Assembly: GCA_964489525.1 (NCBI GenBank)
Contig: CAZAYY010000047.1
Coordinates: 1 to 11,095 of the forward strand
Length of the DNA: 11,095 bases
Origin: CAZAYY01 sp964489525
GTDB lineage: Bacteria > Chloroflexota > Anaerolineae > Anaerolineales > JABWBV01
Reading direction: 5' to 3'
Shown piece after piece: positions 1-5,998 of the stretch (positions are counted from its first letter, which is position 1; every line of letters starts with the position of its first letter). A model generated the notes under the pieces. That model was not told where the DNA came from and searched no databases. It saw only the letters and a program-made list of their open reading frames with translations. The translations under genes and the position numbers were made by a program.

Positions 1-58
<58 letters not shown>

Positions 59-66
59 AACTTTTT

Positions 67-80
67 CACACTGTTGTGTG
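67..80 (-). other. Small hairpin just upstream of 16S
   Basis: CACAC-TGTT-GTGTG forms a 5-bp stem with a 4-nt loop about 9 nt upstream of the predicted mature 16S end. It could help 16S folding or 5' processing. This rests only on the visible complementarity. Confidence 0.35.
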
Positions 81-174
81 GATAGTTCTTTTGGATTTCT
101 GGAATGACTTATATTTTATGCATGCTTTCCTATCACTATTCAGTTGTCAAGGTGCTGTTCTCAGAGCGGGCTAG

Positions 175-203
175 ATATTACCAGTCCTTCCGGAGAATGT
201 CAA
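175..203 (-). promoter_or_regulatory. rRNA operon promoter P2
   Basis: On the minus strand TTGACA (198-203) is separated by exactly 17 nt from TAATAT (175-180). The -35 is a perfect consensus and the -10 matches 4 of 6 positions. Predicted transcription start is near 168, leaving a leader of about 110 nt before 16S. It lies downstream of P1, the tandem arrangement common for rRNA operons. Confidence 0.7.
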
Positions 204-234
204 GGCCTTTTTTGCCCGACTTTCGAGACTAAAA

Positions 235-271
235 TACCGATGCACTTTTTAGCACTCACTTTGCATCGGTA
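235..271 (-). terminator. Terminator-like inverted repeat between rRNA P1 and P2
   Basis: A perfect 10-bp inverted repeat, TACCGATGCA (235-244) and TGCATCGGTA (262-271), encloses a 17-nt loop. In the minus-strand RNA the second arm runs straight into TTTTAG, giving a terminator-like hairpin with a short U run. It lies in the leader transcribed from P1 and upstream of P2, so it could attenuate P1 transcripts, or it could be a leader or antitermination structure. The arms are certain; the function is inferred. Confidence 0.45.
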
Positions 272-372
272 CTCTTTCATTGCCAGTTCAACCTGGCCTG
301 GGAAGTCTCGTTGTAGTTGTTACCGGTCTGCCGTTTTTACCGGCGAAACCTCTTGTTTCTGAATGCTGTGTA

Positions 373-400
373 ATTATACGCCGCTTGCTTTTATTGTCAA
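373..400 (-). promoter_or_regulatory. rRNA operon promoter P1
   Basis: On the minus strand a perfect TTGACA (395-400) is followed after 16 nt by a perfect TATAAT (373-378). Two perfect hexamers, an AT-rich upstream tract and position upstream of 16S identify a strong sigma70-type rRNA promoter. Predicted start is near 366, so the P1 leader is about 300 nt and contains P2. Confidence 0.85.
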
Positions 401-460
401 GAGGTTAACAAAGGAATTTTTCAAATTCGTAAAATCATTAATTTTTTGTTCGATTTTTCA
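401..460 (-). promoter_or_regulatory. UP-element-like AT-rich tract upstream of rRNA P1
   Basis: The 60 bases upstream of the P1 -35 are strongly AT-rich, with A5, A6, T4 and A5 runs on the minus strand spaced roughly one helical turn apart. The composition contrasts with the GC-rich genes around it. This is what an UP element (RNA polymerase alpha-CTD contact) or an intrinsically bent tract looks like. It also fills the space between recR and P1, where I see no terminator hairpin. Confidence 0.55.
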
Positions 461-481
461 CCATTTCATAGAACGCGACGG

Positions 482-1087
482 CTATTCCATCTGCTGCCGG
501 CCAGCCAGCGCCCGCAGCAAGGTGCCCTGGTCGGCATATTCCAGGTCCCCTCCCACCGGCAATCCGCGTGCCAACCGGGTTACCTGCACCCCCTGGCCCT
601 GCACCTGCCGCTGGATGTACATTGCGGTGGCATCTCCTTCCATGCTCGGGTTGGTGGCCAGGATCAGTTCGCGCACCTGCCCGGTTTTGACCCTGGCCAG
701 CAGCTCCGCAATGCGAATGTCTTTGGGTTCAATTCCTTCAATGGGGGAAAGCAATCCATGCAGCACGTGGTAATGGCCCCCATAGCCGCCGGTGCGTTCC
801 AACGCCAGTACATCCATCGGGTCTTCGACCACGCATATCACCGCACCATCGCGGCGGGGGTGGTCGCAAATTTCGCATAACGGGTGGCCAACGGTGGTGA
901 TGTTATGGCACTGCTGGCAGTAGCCGATTTGGGTTTTTAACGCCAGCAGCGCTTCGGCCAATTCTTGCGGCAGGGTTTCGGGGGCGCGCAGCAGGTAAAA
1001 AGCCAGCCGTGAGGCACTTTTGGGGCCAATGCCCGGCAGCCGGGCAAATGCATTCACCAGGTTCTGAATGGGCGCGGGAAGCAGCAT
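482..1087 (-). CDS. recR: Recombination mediator RecR
   Basis: This 201-residue protein has the normal RecR length and domain order. An N-terminal helix-hairpin-helix lies at about residues 9-30 (core LPGIGPKSASRLAF). A four-cysteine zinc finger uses C57, C60, C71 and C74. A Toprim domain follows, with VVEDPMDVLALE (E88) and ATNPSMEGDATA at 144-155. The C-terminal RecR signature GLPVGGDLEYADQGTL is at 175-190. In the family, RecR works with RecO and/or RecF to load RecA on SSB-coated single-stranded DNA at gaps. It is the last gene of dnaX-ybaB-recR, starting 11 nt after the ybaB stop. No clear Shine-Dalgarno precedes its ATG, so translation is probably coupled to ybaB. No terminator is visible after its stop before rRNA P1. 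Confidence 0.97.
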   Translation of the reverse strand: MLLPAPIQNLVNAFARLPGIGPKSASRLAFYLLRAPETLPQELAEALLALKTQIGYCQQCHNITTVGHPLCEICDHPRRDGAVICVVEDPMDVLALERTGGYGGHYHVLHGLLSPIEGIEPKDIRIAELLARVKTGQVRELILATNPSMEGDATAMYIQRQVQGQGVQVTRLARGLPVGGDLEYADQGTLLRALAGRQQME

Positions 1088-1098
1088 GGGCTTGGCCG

Positions 1099-1467
1099 TT
1101 AGAAAGGCAGGTCCAGCCCACCAGAGGCCGGGCCCATTTTTTGCTCTGCCAGGGCGCGCGAGGCATCCAGGGCGTTGTTGATGGCGCTTAAGAGCAGGTC
1201 TTGCAAAATGTCCACATCCCCATCTTCAAGCAGTTCTTTGGCAACTTCAACTGCGGTGCAGCGCTGGTCCCCGGTGACGGTGATTTTTACCACGCCACCG
1301 CCAGCGGTGCCCGTGACGGATTCCTGGGAAAGCTGTGCCTGGGCTTCTTCCATTTGCTGCTGAAGCATTTGCAACCGGGCCATCATCCCGGAGGGGTCTG
1401 AGCCACCCGTGCCGCCAAAGGCGGGGGAGCCTTTTCCTGGGCGTTTAATTGCTTTTCGTTTGGCCAT
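1099..1467 (-). CDS. ybaB: YbaB/EbfC family nucleoid-associated protein
   Basis: A 122-residue protein with the YbaB/EbfC fold pattern. It has a helix rich in M, Q and E (about 27-50, MMARLQMLQQQMEEAQAQL), then the conserved GGGVVKITVTGDQ strand (57-69), then helices containing LLEDGDVDILQDLLLSAINNA. Residues 1-26 form a basic, Gly-rich tail. Family members are dimeric DNA-binding proteins, and the gene characteristically sits between dnaX and recR, as here. The ATG is preceded by a strong Shine-Dalgarno AAGGAGA at about 1474-1480. Only 31 nt separate it from the dnaX stop, so cotranscription is expected. Confidence 0.95.
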   Translation of the reverse strand: MAKRKAIKRPGKGSPAFGGTGGSDPSGMMARLQMLQQQMEEAQAQLSQESVTGTAGGGVVKITVTGDQRCTAVEVAKELLEDGDVDILQDLLLSAINNALDASRALAEQKMGPASGGLDLPF

Positions 1468-1499
1468 ATGGTTCTCCTTTTTTCTCCTTGTTGGAGGGG

Positions 1500-3074
1500 T
1501 TATTTTTGTTTGCGGGGTTTGCTTTTGGGGGTTTCAGCCAGCGCACCGCCCAAACTGAGGGCGGCGGCCACCATTCCATCGCTGGCAACGTCGGGCGGCA
1601 GCCCACCCTGGATTCCGGCGGCGATCACACAGTGAATGCGCAGCCGGGTTCCCAGGATGGCCGTGAGGGCTTTTTCGGCAACGGTGATGTGTTCACTGCT
1701 TTCCATACGCTCTTTAATCAACTCGCTGGCAAAGCCCAGGTAAAGGTCGTTGCCGCGCAGCTCTAACAAGCCGCAGGAATTGAGCAGGGGCTGGGTCATT
1801 TTGTTGTATTTGCGGGTTTCAGCGGCAATGTTTTTCCATTGGTCCTGAATGGTTTGCAAACTCAGGCCGCCCGCAGGAGGTGGCGCAGCCGGCTGCGCTG
1901 GCGGGGGTGTGGCTTTGCGGGCTGGTTCGGATGGTGCGGCCGGGCGAGGGGCTGCCGGAAGTGGGTGAACCGGAGCAGCCTCAGTGGGGGTGGGTCGGGG
2001 CTGTTCCACAGCCTCGACCACAGCCAGTTCGAGCGGCAGGCCGGGCTGCCAGGCGGAGCGCACGTCGTTGGCGGCCTGGTTAAACACCCGAATGATGTGC
2101 AGCACAGCCGGCACGTCTAAAGCCTGGGCGTGCTGGCCCAGCTGTTCGCGGGCTTCGCGGGGCAGGTCAACCTGGTCGCCACTACCAAATTTTAAGAGCA
2201 GTACCTGGCGCAAATAATCCACCACCTGGCGGGCAAGCTGGCGCGGGTCGGCGCCGGAATCGAGGGCGGTGTGCAGGTGGTCTAAGGCCTGAGCAGGTTG
2301 GTGTTCGGCCAGGGCACTGACCACATCCAAAACGGTCTGGCTGGTGGCCGTGCCGAGCACATCCTGGGCCAAGGCCAGGGTCACGCGCTCGCCAAGCGAG
2401 GCAAGCTGGTCGAGCAGGGAAATGGCATCGCGCATGCTGCCTGTGGAATGACGGGCAATCAGCAGCAGGGCATCTTCATCCACCTGGAAGTTTTCGGCGG
2501 TGACAATGGTTTGCAATCGCGATACCATCTCTTTCGAGGTGATCCGCCGAAATTCATGCCGCTGGCAGCGCGAAGTGACGGTGGCCGGAATTTTGTGAGA
2601 TTCGGTGGTGGCAAGGATGAAAATGGCGTGGGGGGGCGGCTCTTCCAGGGTCTTCAGCAAGGCGTTGAAAGCCGCGGTTGAGAGCATGTGCACTTCGTCA
2701 ATGATATAGACTTTGTACTGCCCCTGGTTGGGGGCAAAGTTGATTTTATCGCGCAGGTCGCGCACATCGTCCACGCTGGTATTTGAGGCAGCGTCAATTT
2801 CAATCAGATCCAAAAAACGGCCCTGGTTAACGGCCAGACAGTGGGCACACTCGTCACAAGGGCGGTTGGCCGGGTTAGGGTCCAGGCAGTTGACGGCTTT
2901 CGCCAGAAGGCGGGCTGTGGTGGTTTTGCCGGTGCCGCGCGGCCCCGGGAACAGGTAGGCATGCCCCACCCGCCCGGCTGCAACCGCGTTGCGCAAGGTC
3001 TGGACAATGTGTTCCTGTCCAATTACCTGGTCCCATTTCTGGGGTCTCCATTTTCGATAAAGTGCCTGGGACAT
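1500..3074 (-). CDS. dnaX: DNA polymerase III subunit gamma/tau
   Basis: This is the clamp-loader ATPase subunit. The clearest start is ATG at 3074 (MSQALYRKWRP, the usual DnaX N-terminus), preceded by AAGAGGTGA; an in-frame GTG at 3080 would add two residues (526 in total, numbering used here). Walker A GPRGTGKT is at 46-53, and zinc-module cysteines are C65, C75, C78 and C81. Walker B VYIIDEVHML is at 124-133, sensor 1 FILATTE at 154-160, the SRC arginine-finger motif at 170-172, and sensor 2 around GSMRDA at 214-219. A Pro/Ala-rich linker at about 361-405 leads to a tau-like C-terminal domain and a basic tail. It has its own promoter at 3158-3186 and heads the dnaX-ybaB-recR operon. I found no A-AAA-AAG slippery site, so a frameshifted gamma form is not supported here. 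Confidence 0.97.
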   Translation of the reverse strand: MSQALYRKWRPQKWDQVIGQEHIVQTLRNAVAAGRVGHAYLFPGPRGTGKTTTARLLAKAVNCLDPNPANRPCDECAHCLAVNQGRFLDLIEIDAASNTSVDDVRDLRDKINFAPNQGQYKVYIIDEVHMLSTAAFNALLKTLEEPPPHAIFILATTESHKIPATVTSRCQRHEFRRITSKEMVSRLQTIVTAENFQVDEDALLLIARHSTGSMRDAISLLDQLASLGERVTLALAQDVLGTATSQTVLDVVSALAEHQPAQALDHLHTALDSGADPRQLARQVVDYLRQVLLLKFGSGDQVDLPREAREQLGQHAQALDVPAVLHIIRVFNQAANDVRSAWQPGLPLELAVVEAVEQPRPTPTEAAPVHPLPAAPRPAAPSEPARKATPPPAQPAAPPPAGGLSLQTIQDQWKNIAAETRKYNKMTQPLLNSCGLLELRGNDLYLGFASELIKERMESSEHITVAEKALTAILGTRLRIHCVIAAGIQGGLPPDVASDGMVAAALSLGGALAETPKSKPRKQK

Positions 3075-3112
3075 AGTCACCTCTTACAGATGGGCCGATG
3101 CACAACCATGGG

Positions 3113-3128
3113 GTTTTCGCGCGAAAAC
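3113..3128. promoter_or_regulatory. 16-bp perfect palindrome in the dnaX leader
   Basis: GTTTTCGCGCGAAAAC is a perfect 16-bp palindrome lying about 23-38 nt downstream of the predicted dnaX transcription start and about 39 nt upstream of the start codon. With no loop it fits a dimeric repressor operator better than an RNA hairpin. No known operator is confidently matched. Confidence 0.45.
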
Positions 3129-3157
3129 GGGCACAGCGCGGCGAAATTCCAGGTTAA

Positions 3158-3186
3158 AGTGTATCAAATGGCGGGGTTTGGGTCAA
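3158..3186 (-). promoter_or_regulatory. dnaX operon promoter
   Basis: On the minus strand TTGACC (3181-3186) and TACACT (3158-3163) are separated by exactly 17 nt. The hexamers match consensus at 5 of 6 and 4 of 6 positions. Predicted start is near 3151, giving a leader of about 77 nt that includes the palindrome at 3113-3128. It lies between the LysM gene stop and dnaX. Confidence 0.65.
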
Positions 3187-3210
3187 CCTTCCCACACCAC
3201 CCGCGTTGCT

Positions 3211-4023
3211 TCAGGGCGCCTGGGCAGAAACCCGCACATTTCCTTGCGGGTCGCGCAGCAGGGCAATGTCGCCCGGCTGCCAGGCGGGTTCCTGCCGGCC
3301 CCAGTAAAGTTCTACCACAGAATCAGTGCCCGCCCGGGTATACACGGTAATGGCGCCGCCGGTATACAAGGTAAACTGCGGGAATATGTAGGCTTCGCCG
3401 CCGGCGTTTTCAAGCTGCCAGCCTTCCAGGCGAAGCGGTGCATCGCCATTATAGCGGAGGATGACCCGTTCGTCTTGCAGGACGCCTGCCCCCACAATGG
3501 TGACAATTTCAACCAACACCTGCACATCCGGTGGAATGGGGGTTGCCTGCCCGGCCAGGGGCAGGGTGGGCAGGGGGGTGGGGGGGTCGCCAGGTGTGGC
3601 GGAAGGCTGCGGTGTGGCCGAAGGGGGCGGCGGCTCGGTTGGAATTAACAGCACCTGGCCAACTTCTAAAACATTCGGGTTGGCCAGGCTGTTCAGCCTG
3701 ACGAGTTCTTCAACGCTGGTGTCAAAACGAGCCGCAATGACCGCCAGGGTGTCGCCAGACTGCACCTGGTATTCCAACCAGGGCGGGGCGGAGGGCAGCG
3801 AAATTGGGGGAAGGGTTGGTTCAACCCCGGAAGCAGATGGGGCTGGTTGGGCTGTGGTTTGAACACCAGGTTGAACAGGAGTCGCCACAGCATCGGGCGG
3901 AGGCATGGTCACCACCGGGACGCCGTGGGTGCGGTCCCACAAGGTGAGCACTGCCAACACCGTGCAGGCCGAAACAGCTACGTTAATCATCAAATAGTAA
4001 AAAAGGCGCACCCAGCGTTTCAT
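3211..4023 (-). CDS. Membrane-anchored LysM and lamin-tail-domain (LTD) protein
   Basis: A 270-residue predicted surface protein. A basic N-terminus (MKRWVRLF) is followed by one hydrophobic segment at about 8-29, giving a signal anchor with the rest outside. Residues 40-82 are Pro/Thr/Ala-rich. A single LysM domain spans about 84-128 (YQVQSGDTLAVIAARFDTSV, then LNSLANPNVLEVGQVLLIP), a fold that binds peptidoglycan or other glycans. A second Pro/Thr-rich spacer (129-167) leads to a lamin-tail-like beta sandwich at about 168-266, recognised from LEGWQLENAGGEAYIFP, the TVYT strand and WQPGDIALLRDPQGNV. I infer a wall-associated adhesion or scaffold role; no catalytic motif is visible. No strong Shine-Dalgarno is seen. 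It diverges from the NYN gene across 4024-4112. Confidence 0.85.
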   Translation of the reverse strand: MKRWVRLFYYLMINVAVSACTVLAVLTLWDRTHGVPVVTMPPPDAVATPVQPGVQTTAQPAPSASGVEPTLPPISLPSAPPWLEYQVQSGDTLAVIAARFDTSVEELVRLNSLANPNVLEVGQVLLIPTEPPPPSATPQPSATPGDPPTPLPTLPLAGQATPIPPDVQVLVEIVTIVGAGVLQDERVILRYNGDAPLRLEGWQLENAGGEAYIFPQFTLYTGGAITVYTRAGTDSVVELYWGRQEPAWQPGDIALLRDPQGNVRVSAQAP

Positions 4024-4052
4024 GAATAACCCAAAAAACTCTCTAAGCCCAA

Positions 4053-4081
4053 TAGAAATCCGCGAAGACTATGGGTATACT
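4053..4081 (+). promoter_or_regulatory. Candidate promoter of the NYN gene
   Basis: TAGAAA (4053-4058) and TATACT (4076-4081) are spaced 17 nt apart, each hexamer matching consensus at 4 to 5 positions. The predicted start near 4088 leaves a short 13-25 nt leader. Its -10 overlaps that of the opposite promoter. Confidence 0.5.
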
Positions 4082-4107
4082 ATAGCATATTCCGTGCCAG
4101 ATGGGAA
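4079..4107 (-). promoter_or_regulatory. Candidate promoter of the LysM/LTD gene
   Basis: On the minus strand TTCCCA (4102-4107) and TATAGT (4079-4084) are 17 nt apart. The predicted start near 4072 gives a leader of about 48 nt. The -10 overlaps the plus-strand -10 by 3 bp. Confidence 0.45.
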
Positions 4108-4112
4108 AAATT

Positions 4113-4583
4113 ATGCCCTATTTAATTGATGGACACAACCTGATTCCAAACATAGCCGGGCAGCGGCTTTCCGACCTGGACGATGAGCATGCGTTGGTTG
4201 GCTTGCTTCAAGCCTTTTGCCAGGCCAACGCCCAATCGGTTGAAGTGTTTTTCGACAAAGCCGCACCGGGCCAGGAAAGAACCAGCCAATCGGGGCGGTT
4301 GAAGGTTGTTTTCGTTTCTGCTCGCAGCAGCGCCGATGCGGCCATTCGCAACCGGCTGCACCAATTAAAAGGCGAGGCCCGCAACTATACCGTGGTTAGT
4401 TCGGACCGGCAGGTGCAGGCCGAAGCCCGGGCAGCGAGGGCAAAAGTGCTCACCAGCCCGGAGTTTGCCCGCCTGCTGTCTACCCAAACCAAAAATACCA
4501 CCCCACCAGGCAGCGAACCCAACCTGGATGAGGCCGAAATTCAGGACTGGCTGAAGCTGTTCAAAAACGCTCCTAAAAAATAA
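4113..4583 (+). CDS. NYN (YacP/Rae1-like) ribonuclease-domain protein
   Basis: A 156-residue protein from ATG 4113, chosen because MPYLIDGHNLI matches the family N-terminus; an in-frame ATG at 4101 would add MGKI. It shows the PIN-like NYN pattern: strand-end D6 in YLIDGHN, FFDKA (D48), the SADAAI motif (D75) and VVSSDRQV (D98). These are the acidic residues that bind metal in this nuclease fold. The C-terminal segment LDEAEIQDWLKLF is also typical of small YacP-like proteins. Bacillus Rae1 of this family cleaves mRNA on the ribosome, but whether this one acts on mRNA is inferred only. No good Shine-Dalgarno is visible for either start. The stop lies one base from the stop of the convergent phosphodiesterase gene. 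Confidence 0.82.
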   Translation: MPYLIDGHNLIPNIAGQRLSDLDDEHALVGLLQAFCQANAQSVEVFFDKAAPGQERTSQSGRLKVVFVSARSSADAAIRNRLHQLKGEARNYTVVSSDRQVQAEARAARAKVLTSPEFARLLSTQTKNTTPPGSEPNLDEAEIQDWLKLFKNAPKK

Positions 4584-4584
4584 A

Positions 4585-5880
4585 CTACACCCTCCCGGCC
4601 AGGAAAGGCACCAGCATTTCTTCCGGGTGCAGGCCGCCATGCCGCCCAAAAAGCGGGTTGGGTTTGCTGCCCCACCAAAAATAAGCCGAACCTTTCGCCA
4701 GTGCCAACAGGTCGCCAATTCGTTCAGCCAGGCGCGGGTGGGGTGTGCCTGGGCCAAACAGCCCCTGCTCCAGGGCATACAGCGGGTCGAGCTGGGCAAA
4801 CTGGTTCAGAAAGGTACGGGCCAGGTATTCGCGCACGGCTTCGGTTTGCCCGGGGCGAATATAGAAATAGGCAGCGCGGTTCTCCCCGGTTGGGTTCAAA
4901 TGCAGCCGGCGCAGCAGTTGGGGGTGGTTGTTCAGGTCGTAGTGGGGGTCTTTGGGGGTAAACACCTGGCCGTGGTCGGCCATCAGCATCACCAATGTGT
5001 CGTTCAGGCCACCCGCGGGCAGCTTGTTTAAGAACATATCCTCGAATGCCTGGCTGAAATGCCAGAATTCGGCTTCGCAGCGCTCATCATCTGGCCCATA
5101 GACATGCGCAAAGGTGTCCACATTCGACCAGTAAACCCCAATAAAGCGGCGTTCCCCCGGTTTGCTGAGCGCCATTTGGCGCACGTTGGCCCACAGTTCC
5201 ACTGCCGAACCAAAGGGGTGAACATCCACCCCCTTCATGAAGATGCGCGACATGCCCGAACGGGCAATTGTGTAATGCTGGTAGGCATGGGCTTTGATTC
5301 CGGATGCAGCCAGGTGTTCGCCCAGGGTTGGTCCGGGCAGCAAGGTTTCCGGTTCAAAACCGGCTTCTTCGAGCAGGCCAGTATGGCCAGGGATGGCAAA
5401 CGGGGAGTGGGTGATCAGGTTTGTCACCATGCCATATTCTTTCAAAAAACTTTCGTACCCGGCCATGCCATGTTGGGCCGGGCTGAGGCCGCTCCAAATG
5501 CTGGGCAGGCAAGAAGAAGTGGTGCTGGGAAAGATGGAAGTCAGCGGCGCTAGCAGGCCGTTTTGGCCGACACGCTGCCAGGCAGGGACCCGCCCGGCGC
5601 TCAGCCAACGCTGCAAACGGTGCAGCGCCAGGGCATCTACCAACACCAAAATCACCTGGCGCACACCCCCTGGCACAATCGACTGCAGCGGCTCCAAAAT
5701 GTCCGGGCGCAGCGGCGGGGCAGACAGGGACGGAATGCCATACAACGCGCTCAGCGTAGAGGCAATGTTCAAAATCGATCCGCCGGCATAATCGGGCAGT
5801 TGAAAATCGTCGCCCAGGTTCAAACCTTCAATCCGGGTTGCTTTGAGTGCGGGCAGCAGGTTGGCAGTCAGGTCCAGCAT
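4585..5880 (-). CDS. Alkaline-phosphatase-superfamily phosphodiesterase/nucleotide pyrophosphatase
   Basis: A 431-residue protein of the type I phosphodiesterase/nucleotide pyrophosphatase family, which uses two metal ions and a Thr/Ser nucleophile on phosphodiester or pyrophosphate bonds. Visible site elements are D82 in LVLVDALAL, the nucleophile region FPSTTSSCLPSIWSGLSP (probably T121), the metal-ligand pair D255 and H259 in NVDTFAHVYGP, D302-H303 in MADHGQV, and H414 in GRHGGLHPEEM. All expected ligands are therefore present. No signal peptide or membrane segment is evident, so it is probably cytoplasmic. The ATG is preceded by a good Shine-Dalgarno, GAGGAG, 5 nt away. The substrate cannot be told from sequence, and no neighbour suggests a pathway. 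It diverges from the lipoprotein gene at 5999. Confidence 0.85.
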   Translation of the reverse strand: MLDLTANLLPALKATRIEGLNLGDDFQLPDYAGGSILNIASTLSALYGIPSLSAPPLRPDILEPLQSIVPGGVRQVILVLVDALALHRLQRWLSAGRVPAWQRVGQNGLLAPLTSIFPSTTSSCLPSIWSGLSPAQHGMAGYESFLKEYGMVTNLITHSPFAIPGHTGLLEEAGFEPETLLPGPTLGEHLAASGIKAHAYQHYTIARSGMSRIFMKGVDVHPFGSAVELWANVRQMALSKPGERRFIGVYWSNVDTFAHVYGPDDERCEAEFWHFSQAFEDMFLNKLPAGGLNDTLVMLMADHGQVFTPKDPHYDLNNHPQLLRRLHLNPTGENRAAYFYIRPGQTEAVREYLARTFLNQFAQLDPLYALEQGLFGPGTPHPRLAERIGDLLALAKGSAYFWWGSKPNPLFGRHGGLHPEEMLVPFLAGRV

Positions 5881-5903
5881 ACAAACTCCTCATTTCACAA
5901 ATT

Positions 5904-5918
5904 CGGGCATACTGCCCG
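5904..5918 (-). other. Palindromic hairpin in the phosphodiesterase leader
   Basis: CGGGCA-TAC-TGCCCG has 6-bp perfect arms and a 3-nt loop. It lies in the short leader between the candidate promoter and the start codon, about 24 nt upstream of the ATG. It may be an RNA hairpin or a protein-binding site; neither is shown. Confidence 0.4.
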
Positions 5919-5936
5919 GCGGCATTCACCCCGGCT

Positions 5937-5945
5937 ATGATAACA
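5937..5945 (-). promoter_or_regulatory. Candidate extended -10 promoter of the phosphodiesterase gene
   Basis: On the minus strand TGTTATCAT is a TGn extended -10 with 5 of 6 matches to TATAAT. There is no good -35 at 17 nt; TTGTGT occurs at 19 nt. The predicted start near 5930 gives a leader of about 50 nt containing the hairpin at 5904-5918. Confidence 0.45.
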
Positions 5946-5960
5946 GAAATCCCCAAAAGT

Positions 5961-5989
5961 TACACAAAACCAGCCAAAAAAGCTAAAAT
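5961..5989 (+). promoter_or_regulatory. Candidate promoter of the solute-binding lipoprotein gene
   Basis: TACACA (5961-5966) and TAAAAT (5984-5989) are 17 nt apart; the -10 matches 5 of 6 positions. The predicted start falls at about 5996-5999, at or next to the first possible ATG. This implies either a leaderless message or use of the ATG at 6050. Confidence 0.45.
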
Positions 5990-5998
5990 GAATGGGGT

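Noticed and set aside
122..150. A third TTGACA (145-150, minus strand) in the rRNA leader
   Set aside because: At 17 nt the -10 would be AAGCAT, only 3 of 6 matches. The surrounding CTTGACAACTGAATAG resembles sequence common in rRNA leaders and spacers.
249..257. TTAGCACTC, an exact half of the CIRCE (HrcA) operator, in the rRNA leader
   Set aside because: The matching GAGTGCTAA half is absent at the required 9-nt spacing, and the site is not near a chaperone gene. A chance half-site is more likely.
446..880. Long plus-strand open frame opposite recR
   Set aside because: It is an antisense shadow of the certain recR gene, without a ribosome binding site or recognisable domain.
1500..3074. 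Programmed -1 frameshift in dnaX producing a gamma form
   Set aside because: No A-AAA-AAG heptamer exists. The closest run, GAAAAAG near residue 469, has only five As, is in the wrong context and lies too near the C-terminus.
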